Positions 18,314 to 26,000 of a DNA stretch of 64,000 bases are shown here, in pieces. The translations under genes were made by a program, and so were the position numbers. The stretch comes from Serpentinicella sp031432315 (GTDB taxonomy: Bacteria > Bacillota > Clostridia > Peptostreptococcales > Natronincolaceae): positions 1-64,000 of the forward strand of contig NZ_JAVKGO010000008.1 in the NCBI RefSeq assembly GCF_031432315.1, in the 5' to 3' direction. Every line of letters begins with the position of its first letter. Within the stretch, counting starts at the first letter, position 1. The notes under the pieces are model-generated. The model saw nothing but the letters and a program-made list of their open reading frames with translations, was not told the origin of the DNA and ran no database searches.

Positions 18314-18333
18314 ACTGTATTGCTAAATACAGT
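18314..18333. promoter_or_regulatory. Inverted repeat upstream of the substrate-binding protein gene
   Basis: ACTGTATT-GCTA-AATACAGT, an 8-bp perfect dyad 71 nt before the start codon. Could be an operator; the regulator is unknown. Confidence 0.4.
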
Positions 18334-18403
18334 TGAATAGCACACATTTTCTTAACTTTGAATAATATATATAGATGCATTATAAAAAAATGGAGGGATT
18401 TAT

Positions 18404-19411
18404 ATGAAGCATTTTAAATTCATTAGTGTGCTGGTTTTACTATTAGTTATAACCTCTTTAACCTTAGGTGCTTGTAGTACGCAAAGTGATTTGACTAAAC
18501 TACGAGTGATGGAAGTAACCCATTCTGTTTTCTATGCACCCCAATACATTGCAATTAGTCAAGGTTTCTTTGAAGAAGAAGGTTTAGAAATTGAACTGAT
18601 CGATGGGCAAGGTGCAGATAAAACAATGGCTGCTCTTTTAAGTGGTCAGGTAGAAATTGGTTTTATGGGACCTGAAGCTTCAGTTTATGTTTATAATCAA
18701 GGACATGAAAATCATGCGGTTAACTTTGCTCAACTTACTCAAAGAGACGGTTCCTTTATAGTCGGAAGAGAACCCAACCCTAACTTTAGCCTTGAAGATC
18801 TCCGTGGAAAAGAGATTCTTGGTGGTCGTAGAGGCGGTATGCCTAATATGACTTTAGAATATGTACTTAAAAATAATGATTTAATACCAGGGCAAGATTT
18901 AAATGTTCGTACCGATATTCAATTCGGTGTTATGGCTGGCGCCTTTACTGGTGGGGAAGGAGATTATACCACTCTATTTGAACCAACAGCATCTGCCCTT
19001 GAAAAAGAAGGTCGTGGATACGTAGTAGCATCTGTAGGTGAAGAAAGTGGATATATTCCTTATACTGCATACTCCGCTCAAAAGAGATATATAGAAGAAA
19101 ATCCAGAAGTTATCCAAGGATTTACTAATGCTATTTATAAAGGTATGCTTTGGGTTGAGGAACATTCTGCAGAAGAAGTTGCTGAAGCTTTACTACCTTT
19201 CTTTACGGATGCAGATTTCGATATTTTAGTTACGGTAGTTGAAAGATATAGAGATATCGGTGCATGGGCACCTAATCCTATTTTAGGTGAGGAAGGTTTA
19301 GATCGACTGCAGGATATAATGACTGAAGCTGGAGAGTTAGATCAGCGTGTGCCTTATGATAAAATCGTTAATACAGAATTTGCTGAAAATGCTATGGATA
19401 ACATTGAATAA
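18404..19411 (+). CDS. ABC transporter substrate-binding lipoprotein, SsuA/THI5-like
   Basis: 335 residues. Signal peptide with lipobox LTLGAC (Cys about 24). The mature protein opens LRVMEVTHSVFYAPQYIAIS and continues FFEEEGLEIELIDGQGADK, the layout of NMT1/THI5/SsuA binding proteins for taurine, alkanesulfonates, pyrimidines and similar ligands. GEVEIGFMGPE-type contact residues are present as SGQVEIGFMGPEAS. No permease or ATPase gene follows, so it must pair with a distant transporter or be orphaned. A second copy of its last 12 codons and terminator lies at 22748, suggesting the rest of an operon was lost by rearrangement. RBS TGGAGGG. Confidence 0.85.
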   Translation: MKHFKFISVLVLLLVITSLTLGACSTQSDLTKLRVMEVTHSVFYAPQYIAISQGFFEEEGLEIELIDGQGADKTMAALLSGQVEIGFMGPEASVYVYNQGHENHAVNFAQLTQRDGSFIVGREPNPNFSLEDLRGKEILGGRRGGMPNMTLEYVLKNNDLIPGQDLNVRTDIQFGVMAGAFTGGEGDYTTLFEPTASALEKEGRGYVVASVGEESGYIPYTAYSAQKRYIEENPEVIQGFTNAIYKGMLWVEEHSAEEVAEALLPFFTDADFDILVTVVERYRDIGAWAPNPILGEEGLDRLQDIMTEAGELDQRVPYDKIVNTEFAENAMDNIE

Positions 19412-19417
19412 ATTGTA

Positions 19418-19456
19418 GAAAAAATGGCGTGTTATACACAACACGCCATTTTTTTG
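19418..19456. terminator. Bidirectional terminator after the substrate-binding protein gene, copy 1
   Basis: 12-bp stem AAATGGCGTGTT/AACACGCCATTT with A- and T-runs both sides. It can also end minus-strand transcripts coming from the small ORF at 19485-19571. A second copy lies at 22799-22838. Confidence 0.85.
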
Positions 19457-19484
19457 TTAGTTCAGGAAATTGCCCCTGGGAAAC

Positions 19485-19571
19485 TTAGTAATTTTCTAAG
19501 AAAATATTTTTTAGTTCGTGAATAAGGATTAATGTACTAAAAATCAATAATATTAAAATCAAAATGAGCAT
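19485..19571 (-). CDS. 28-residue hydrophobic peptide, type I toxin-like candidate
   Basis: ATG at 19571 opens a 28-residue frame: one strongly hydrophobic helix (MLILILILLIFSTLILI) followed by a polar, charged tail (HELKNIFLENY). The Shine-Dalgarno AGGAGA lies 12 nt away, while an ATG 5 nt from it (19578) starts an overlapping 13-residue frame, so the peptide may be translated by coupling. The 5' side of the transcript (CCCCTGGGA, minus strand, 19615-19607) is complementary to its 3' side (TCCCAGGGG, 19481-19473), and the terminator at 19418 closes it. Size, shape and 5'/3' pairing recall type I toxin mRNAs; this is inference, and no antisense RNA promoter was identified. Confidence 0.35.
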   Translation of the reverse strand: MLILILILLIFSTLILIHELKNIFLENY

Positions 19572-19639
19572 TAATCATATTTTTCTCCTATCTTTATACA
19601 ATAAGGTCCCAGGGGAACGCCTGCTTTTATTTTGCCTTG

Positions 19640-19735
19640 TCCATTTTTCCTAATATTACAAGTAGTAGCATCGTATATATCGTGAAAAAAGCGAAAGTTA
19701 ACGCACATAAGGTACTATTATTAAATAACACTTTT
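19640..19735 (-). pseudogene. Open remnant of a membrane-protein gene
   Basis: A short minus-strand frame opening with a GTG codon near 19735 encodes about 34 residues with a hydrophobic stretch (ALTFAFFTIYTMLLLVILG) and ends MDKAK-stop near 19640. It has no clear ribosome site. It may be a fragment of a larger membrane protein or a small subunit; it ends just upstream of the toxin-like unit. Confidence 0.25.
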
Positions 19736-19856
19736 CGCTAGCCAACTTTTTTTAAAAAGCAAGCCTGTAAGTTTTCTATTTTTCTCAACTTGAGTGTGAG
19801 ACTTTTGAAGATATAATTAGAAAGTATTTCAAGCCTGGCCCGTTTATATGCTGAGT

Positions 19857-20183
19857 CTAAAATACAGGTAATACATGGACTAGAATAAAGTATATAAAGT
19901 ATCCTATACCTAGGCCAAGAATTCCCAGCAAAATAGTTTTTACCCATAGCGGTGTCTCTTTGCTTTTTAAAACTTTGGATACATTTCCTTCTTCTGGATT
20001 GCAGCGTTTTTTAAATGAGCTCATCAGAAGGAATACTCCTAGAAGAACCCCTATCCCTAGAGTCATTCCTAGTGCGTTATTATCCGTGCTCTCTGCTATT
20101 CTTAAAAGTCCACCACCAAAAACTGTAAGAATAAATAAGTACAATAATCCTTGTTTTAGCTTTACTTTGTCAATTTCGTTCAT
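19857..20183 (-). CDS. Small membrane protein, copy A of a duplicated pair
   Basis: 108 residues with three predicted helices (about 11-27, 36-55, 80-103) and a cytoplasmic loop SFKKRCNPEEGNVSKVLKSK. AGGAGGAAAAA precedes the ATG. A paralogue, nearly identical over its whole length except for a six-residue deletion (NNALGM), lies at 21392-21700. Function unknown. Identity continues about 8 nt past the stop codon, so the duplication is recent and covers more than the gene. Confidence 0.7.
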   Translation of the reverse strand: MNEIDKVKLKQGLLYLFILTVFGGGLLRIAESTDNNALGMTLGIGVLLGVFLLMSSFKKRCNPEEGNVSKVLKSKETPLWVKTILLGILGLGIGYFIYFILVHVLPVF

Positions 20184-20468
20184 TTTTTCCTCCTGCGATT
20201 ATAGTGCTTTTACAAAATGTTGTGCTAAAGTAAACACTCCAAATGATCGATGTTGAAAAATAATTTCTCACTTCAATATCTTTATTGTTACTGATTAAAG
20301 ATTACTGCTCTATCATTCTACTTCTACATTTTTTTCCATTTGCCTTTACTAATTATATAATTTTTTATTTAATCAAAAACTTAAAAGTGACCCCAAATAA
20401 ATAGTAAATTTAAGGATCACTTTAGAGATGTTAGTTATAGTAAATTGCGTTTATAATTTTAACTTTTT
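20184..20468. other. Gene-free stretch with one arm of an inverted repeat
   Basis: Holds the 20292-20361 repeat arm and a weak hairpin (AAGTGACC...GGATCACTT, about 20392-20422). No ORF with a ribosome site was seen. Confidence 0.5.
20292..20361 (-). repeat. 70-nt inverted repeat, arm 1
   Basis: The reverse complement of this segment matches 22042-22111 without gaps at roughly 90 percent of positions by eye, sharing ATTATATAATTAGTAAAG and AGAATGATAGAGCAGTA. Confidence 0.75.
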
Positions 20469-20527
20469 TATTTAATACTCAAATGATACGCTTGTAAATT
20501 TTTAACTTGTTTATTCGTTGTTTTATT
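20469..20527 (-). pseudogene. Duplicated 3' end of carB
   Basis: 59 nt match the carB end at 23097-23155 with one substitution. In frame it encodes the last 19 CarB residues (NKTTNKQVKNLQAYHLSIK, one Glu-to-Ala change) and a stop codon. It lies in the same orientation as carB, 2.6 kb downstream of it. It may mark a segmental duplication or an attachment-site-like footprint. Confidence 0.8.
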
Positions 20528-20530
20528 AAA

Positions 20531-20553
20531 GAAGACAACCCTTTTAGGGTTGC
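20531..20553 (-). terminator. Terminator of the coiled-coil gene
   Basis: GGCAACCCTAAAAGGGTTGTC stem-loop followed on the minus strand by TTCTTT, directly after the stop codon. Confidence 0.75.
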
Positions 20554-20985
20554 CTACTTGTCTTTAGCTTGCTTTAATATAAAAATATCCTTTTGTGTTT
20601 CTACTTCTCTAAGCATTAAAAATTTCATATTGTCCTTTAAATCGCCTAACCCTTGCTTTATATCCGTTTTAAACTCTGTTAAATCAGCCGTCTGCCTTTC
20701 TATGGTATCTAATCTTTTAGTTAATCCATTCTCCATGCTGTCTAGTCTTTCATTGAATTGATTCTCCACACTGTCTAGTCTTTCATTGAATTGATCCCCC
20801 ATACTACCTAGTCTTTCATTGAATTGATTCCCCATACTACCTAGTCTTACATTGAATTGATTCTCCACACTGTCTAGTCTTACATTGAATTGATTCTCCA
20901 TGCTATCTAGTCTTTCATCAACGCTATCCAGACGCTTGTTTGTCTTTTCTAATTCTCCTAATATTTGCTTTAATATTTCTTCCAT
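20554..20985 (-). CDS. Coiled-coil protein with hendecad (11-residue) repeats
   Basis: 143 residues, no signal or membrane segment. Residues about 19-95 are seven tandem 11-residue units of the form RLDSMENQFNV, encoded by 33-bp DNA repeats (about 20715-20930) that are nearly identical. The hydrophobic pattern every 3-4 residues predicts a long, slightly right-handed parallel coiled coil. Flanks: EEILKQILGELEKTNKRLD at the N-terminus and FLMLREVETQKDIFILKQ at the C-terminus, which resemble small prophage/clostridial 'DUF' coiled-coil proteins. Repeat number may vary between strains by slippage. RBS GGTGGAGGTGG. Function unknown. Confidence 0.75.
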   Translation of the reverse strand: MEEILKQILGELEKTNKRLDSVDERLDSMENQFNVRLDSVENQFNVRLGSMGNQFNERLGSMGDQFNERLDSVENQFNERLDSMENGLTKRLDTIERQTADLTEFKTDIKQGLGDLKDNMKFLMLREVETQKDIFILKQAKDK

Positions 20986-21391
20986 GTAGCCACCTCCACC
21001 GATTATTTTAATATTTTAATTATATCACGTTATCGTTGGAAATTCTAACGTTAAATTTATCATGCTTAATGTATTATTAAACACATAATTGAGACTAGAT
21101 TATAACCTTGTATAATTACTCGTTTAGTTAGATGCTTTTTATTTTATCTAATGAAATGTGAAACATATCTTGTATATAAAAACTTTAAGAAAATTAGTTT
21201 TATATTAGTAACTACTGGCAGCTTCAATAAATTAATACTACTATAAGGACAATTACTATTTTAGTGTATAAAGGTCACAGTCCCCTTTGTTTGCATTTGT
21301 TCAGAAATGGTCGAATAAGAAAACAGGTCAATTGCAGGGTAATTAACTACATTGCAATCGATCCATTCTTTATCAAAACATTATGCTGAGT
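20986..21391. other. Gene-free stretch
   Basis: AT-rich, with no ORF with a ribosome site and no strong hairpin. It presumably carries the promoter of the coiled-coil gene and the 3' region of copy B of the duplicated membrane protein. Nothing else was recognised. Confidence 0.5.
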
Positions 21392-21700
21392 CTAAAATAC
21401 AGGCAATACATGGACTAGAATAAAGTATATAAAGTATCCTATTCCTAGGCCAAAAATTCCCAGCAAAATAATTTTTACCCATATGGGTGTATCTTTACTT
21501 TTTAAAACCTTGGATACATATCCTTCTTCTGGATTGCAGCGTTTTTTAAATGAGCTCATCAAAAGGAATACTCCTAAAAGAACCCCTATCCCTAAAGTAT
21601 CCGTGCTCTCTGCTATTCTTAAAAGCCCACCACCAAAAACTATGAGAATAAATAAATACAATAATCCTTGTTTTAGCTTTACTTTGTCAATTTCGTTCAT
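21392..21700 (-). CDS. Small membrane protein, copy B of a duplicated pair
   Basis: 102 residues from the ATG at 21700, matching copy A's start and preceded by GGAGGAAAAA; a longer frame adds five residues that overlap the ribosome site. Nearly identical to copy A (19857-20183) but lacks six residues after AESTD. Three predicted helices. Differences are scattered (for example GNVSK/GYVSK and KETPLWVK/KDTPIWVK) and the frame is intact, so both copies seem to have been kept under selection. Confidence 0.7.
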   Translation of the reverse strand: MNEIDKVKLKQGLLYLFILIVFGGGLLRIAESTDTLGIGVLLGVFLLMSSFKKRCNPEEGYVSKVLKSKDTPIWVKIILLGIFGLGIGYFIYFILVHVLPVF

Positions 21701-21777
21701 TTTTTCCTCCTCCAACGTACCGTGGTCATCCTAAAAAGACCCCACTCCCCCTATTTTTTCTCAACTTTGGCATAAGA

Positions 21778-22008
21778 CTATTGGTGAGATAATTTGCAAT
21801 TATGCTTTGCTCTCCAAAATTGTATAACCAACCAAGAAAGAAAATATAGAACACCTAATATAATGAACAGCCTTAATACTTCTTCATTGGAACGGTTCTC
21901 ACTTGCAATTTCATATCCTATCATCCCATAGTAAGATGCTGCTATTATAACAGATAGATCTACTAATTTATTGTTTTTTCTTAACTCTCTATACATAAGA
22001 AAAGCCAC
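21778..22008 (-). CDS. Small membrane protein, possibly truncated
   Basis: 76 residues from a GTG with no clear ribosome site. Two hydrophobic helices (about 18-35 and 46-63), then a basic tail. The frame stays open only a short way upstream without a good start. Sequence near its 3' end (TTTCTCAACTT in the plus strand, just past the stop) recurs near 19776 beside copy A, hinting that this gene was also part of the duplicated block. Function unknown. Confidence 0.4.
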   Translation of the reverse strand: MAFLMYRELRKNNKLVDLSVIIAASYYGMIGYEIASENRSNEEVLRLFIILGVLYFLSWLVIQFWRAKHNCKLSHQ

Positions 22009-22427
22009 AAGAATTAAAGGAATTAAGCAAAAGCAATATCCATTATATAATTAGTAAAGAAAAATGAAAAAAAATGTAAAAATAGAATGATAGAGCAGTA
22101 CTCTTTAATCACCACGATAGTATTATATATAATTGATAAAGTAAGCTAAATAAAAATAGTATTAGAAATAATGAAAAAGGATGGTAAAAATGACAACTAT
22201 AATGCTTTTTTAGGTTTTGCTTTCTGGGTCTGATCAATTTATAAATAAAGCTTGTTTTTTAAGGGATACTTTGTCTTTTGTATATTAAAGCTTTATTGAA
22301 TTCAAATTTTGAGGTGTTTTTTTTAAATTTTATATTCAGTTTATTAAAGGAATGTGTTGCTTATTTCTAGAATTAAATAGTAGTATTTAATATATGTATT
22401 TAAATAATGTTATTGGAGGTTGTACAA
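22009..22427. other. Gene-free stretch with repeat arm 2
   Basis: Holds the repeat arm at 22042-22111 and AT-rich DNA leading to the small membrane protein at 22428. No other feature seen. Confidence 0.5.
22042..22111 (+). repeat. 70-nt inverted repeat, arm 2
   Basis: Reverse-complement partner of 20292-20361; see there. The two arms bracket about 1.7 kb containing the carB fragment, the coiled-coil gene and copy B. Confidence 0.75.
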
Positions 22428-22736
22428 ATGCTATCTATTATTCAAATAACTATAATTGGTCTTTTTTCTTATATTTTATGGTCTATATTATTTGGTGCAT
22501 TAAATCAAAGTGTATTGCAATTATTTGTTCCAATTCAAAAGAAGACGAATAAACTTAAAGGAAAAACACTATACCGTATATTGCCTTTTATTATATTTTT
22601 AACAATTATGGTTTCCTTAGACGTTGGTTATCAGTTTGGTGATTTTGTGTTTGGATTAATAATAGGATGCTTTCTGGCACTAAATGATGCAATTTTTGAT
22701 GAACTAATGACTGGTAAATTAAATGCTAAAAAATAA
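22428..22736 (+). CDS. Small membrane protein, unknown
   Basis: 102 residues from the ATG at 22428, chosen because TTGGAGGT lies 7 nt upstream; the frame extends seven codons further but through the ribosome site. About three helices (residues 4-26, 48-66, 68-88). Contains FGALNQSVLQLFVPIQKKTN, with no recognised motif. It is the only plus-strand gene between the substrate-binding protein gene and carB other than that lipoprotein, and it runs directly into the duplicated lipoprotein tail and terminator, which may serve as its own terminator. Confidence 0.6.
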   Translation: MLSIIQITIIGLFSYILWSILFGALNQSVLQLFVPIQKKTNKLKGKTLYRILPFIIFLTIMVSLDVGYQFGDFVFGLIIGCFLALNDAIFDELMTGKLNAKK

Positions 22737-22747
22737 GTACATTTAAC

Positions 22748-22838
22748 ACAGAATTTGCTGGAAATGCTATGGATAACATTGAATAAATATAAATTGCAGA
22801 AAAATAGCGTGTTATACACAACACGCTATTTTTTTTGT
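22748..22838 (+). pseudogene. Duplicated 3' tail of the substrate-binding protein gene with its terminator
   Basis: Matches 19373-19457: the last 12 codons (TEFAGNAMDNIE, one Glu-to-Gly change), the stop codon and the GCGTGTTATACACAACACGC hairpin, with a small insertion before the hairpin. The rest of the gene is absent. The hairpin (22799-22838) keeps full pairing because of a compensating pair (G-C to A-T), so it is probably still a working terminator for both flanking small genes. Confidence 0.85.
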
Positions 22839-22855
22839 TAGCTACGACATTTAAA

Positions 22856-22999
22856 TTACCAGTATAAAGTATAAAATCTTCTTATTAACCAATACAATAG
22901 AAATATTAATGCTGGTAAATAGCCTATTAAAAAGTCTAATACTCTAGGGACTTTGACATCTGGCAAAACAATTCGACTTATAATCCTAAGTAACAACAT
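22856..22999 (-). CDS. Possible 47-residue membrane peptide
   Basis: Minus-strand frame starting ATG at 22999: a basic N-terminus (MLLLRIISRIVLPDVKVPR) then one helix (FLIGYLPALIFLLYWLI) and RRFYTLYW-stop. The nearest Shine-Dalgarno (GGGGAGG) is 18 nt away, which is too far for efficient initiation, so coding status is doubtful. It lies in the carB downstream gap and would end at the duplicated bidirectional hairpin. Confidence 0.3.
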   Translation of the reverse strand: MLLLRIISRIVLPDVKVPRVLDFLIGYLPALIFLLYWLIRRFYTLYW

Positions 23000-23095
23000 A
23001 CGTTAATGCTTGTATTACCTCCCCTATAAACCTTAAATCTACTTCTTTCAATCCTCTATATCACTTTTCTATAGACAAAAGCAAGTAATAACAGC

Positions 23096-26000
23096 CTATT
23101 TAATACTCAAATGATACTCTTGTAAATTTTTAACTTGTTTATTCGTTGTTTTATTCTTGTAATCTTCAATGCCTTTTGCACTGGCTATTGCAGCTGCAAT
23201 TGTTGTAATGTAGGGTATTTTGTGTCTTATGGCGGCTTTTCTTATAAAGGAATCATCGTCATTGCTCTCTTTTCCTAGTGGGGTGTTAATAATGATATCT
23301 ACCTCTTTATTTGTTATGGCATCTAGAATATTCGGTCTACCTTCATTTACTTTGGTTACGATTGTAGATTTCACTCCATGGGCTGATAAAAACTGACTTG
23401 TTCCTTCTGTTGCTTTTATTTTAAAGCCTATGTCTGTAAACTTTTGAGCTACTGGTAAAACCAATGATCTATCTTGCTCTCTTACGGTTATTAATACGGT
23501 TCCTGAAGTTGGTAAAGATACTTGGGTCCCTTCTTGAGACTTATAGAAGGCAAATCCAAATGAATCACCCATACCTAAAACCTCTCCTGTTGATCGCATT
23601 TCCGGTCCTAAAAGAGGATCTATTTCTTGGAACATATTAAAGGGAAATACAGCTTCTTTTACCCCATAGTAAGGAATTTCTTTTGCTTCTAAACTACTCA
23701 CAATAGATTTATTGCCTTTTACGTTATCCATTATAATCTGTGTTGCTACTCTCGCCATAGATATGTTGCAAATTTTCGAAACTAAAGGTACCGTACGGGA
23801 TGCTCTAGGATTGGCTTCTAGTACATATACCTGATCATCTGCAATGGCATATTGTATGTTCATCAATCCGATTACTTTTAGTTCTTGGGCTATTTTTTTT
23901 GTGTATGCTTTAATCGTACTCAAGTGTTTCTCTGAAATACTTATTGTAGGTATTACACATGCAGAATCTCCTGAGTGTACACCGGCATACTCTATGTGCT
24001 CCATTACCGCTGGTACAAAAACCTCTGTACCATCGGAGATGGCATCTGCCTCTGCTTCAATTGCACTATTTAAAAATTTATCAATTAAAATTGGTGTTTT
24101 AGGTGAAATATCTACTGATTGATTAACATAGTTGCTAAGCATTTCTTCATTGTAAATGACCTCCATACCTCTACCACCTAGTACATAAGAGGGTCTTACC
24201 ATTAAAGGATATCCGATTTTTTTTGCTACAGAAAGTGCCTGTTCAAGATTAGAAGCCATTCCGGACTCAGGCATTGGGATATTTAGTTTTTTCATCACTT
24301 CATCAAACCGATCTCTATCCTCTGCTAAATCAATGGCATCTAAAGGTGTACCAAGGATTCGCACCCCTGCTTCTTCTAATTCACTGGCTATATTTAAAGG
24401 TGTTTGACCGCCGAACTGAACGACCACCCCAATTGGTTTTTCTTTTTCATATATACTTAGTACATCTTCCACGGTAAGTGGTTCGAAGTATAGCTTATCT
24501 GAAGTATCATAATCCGTTGAAACTGTTTCTGGGTTACAATTAACCATAATTGTTTCATACCCAAGTTCCCGTAATGTAGTCGCTGCGTGAACACAGCAAT
24601 AGTCAAACTCGATCCCTTGCCCAATACGGTTTGGTCCTCCACCAAGGATCATCACCTTAGGCTTATCACTTACTTTTGTTTGATCCGGGGCATTATACGT
24701 GGAATAATAATAAGATGCGTCTTCAACCCCACTTACAGGCACTGGTTCCCATGCTTCTTTTATACCTAAATTAATTCGTTGTTTTCTAATTGACGCTTCT
24801 GTTTCATTTAAAAGCATTGCAATATACTTATCTGCAAAGCCATCTTTTTTTGCTTTAATGAGTAATTCATCGGGTAAGGTATTGTTTTTATACTGTAACA
24901 TCTCTTCCTCTAGCAATACTAATTCCTTCATTTGCTCAATAAACCAGGACTTGATAGCGGTTAATTTGTGAATTTCTTCTATCTTAGCTCCTTTTCGCAG
25001 CGCCTCGTAGATCATAAAATGCCTTTCACTTGTTGGGCTAACTAATAAAGATAAAAGTTCTTCTAATGGTTTTTGATTAAAATCCTTAGCAAATCCTAAA
25101 CCATAGCGTCCAATTTCTAAAGATCGAATGGCTTTTTGTAGCGCTTCTTTATAGTTTTTTCCAATACTCATAACCTCGCCAACAGCCTTCATTTGCGTAC
25201 CTAGTTTATCTTCGGCTTCCTTGAACTTTTCAAAGGCCCAACGAGCGAATTTAACAACAACATAATCTCCGGATGGTGTATATTTTTCCAGGGAGCCATC
25301 TTTCCAATAAGGGATCTCGTCGAGTGTTACTCCAACTGCTAACATAGATGATACCAGGGCTATAGGAAAACCAGTTGCCTTTGAAGCTAAAGCAGAGGAT
25401 CGAGATGCCCTAGGATTAATTTCTATTACAACGATACGTCCTGTTTTTGGGTCATGGGCAAATTGAACATTTGTGCCACCAATTACGCCAATGGCCTCTA
25501 CAATATCATGGGCATGTTTTTGTAGCCGTTTTTGTAGTGCTTCACTAATGGTTAGCATAGGTGCAGTACAGAAAGAATCTCCTGTATGTACCCCCACAGC
25601 ATCTACATTTTCTATGAAGCATACTGTTATCATCTGATTTTTTGCATCTCTAACGACTTCTACTTCTAACTCTTCCCACCCTAAAACGGATTCTTCAACA
25701 AGTACCTGCCCTACTACACTGGCGGATATTCCACGGTTAACCACATCTCTTAATTCTTCTAAATTATATACTAATCCACCCCCGGTTCCTCCCATAGTGT
25801 ACGCAGGCCGTATAACTACTGGAAATCCTAATTCTTTAACGATATCTTCTGCTTCTTCAACGCTGTATGCAGGAAAGCTTTTCGCCATTTCTACACCTAA
25901 CTGATCCATTGTTTCTTTAAAGGCAATTCGGTCTTCGCCTCTTTCTATGGCATCAACTTGAACACCAACCACTTCAACTCCAAATCTTTCAAGAATGCCT

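Noticed and set aside
19738..19947. Minus-strand 69-residue ORF overlapping copy A of the duplicated membrane protein
   Set aside because: It overlaps the well-supported gene in another frame, and no matching start or homologue is seen at copy B.
20700..20930. CRISPR array
   Set aside because: The 33-bp repeats are contiguous without spacers and in frame with a coiled-coil protein.
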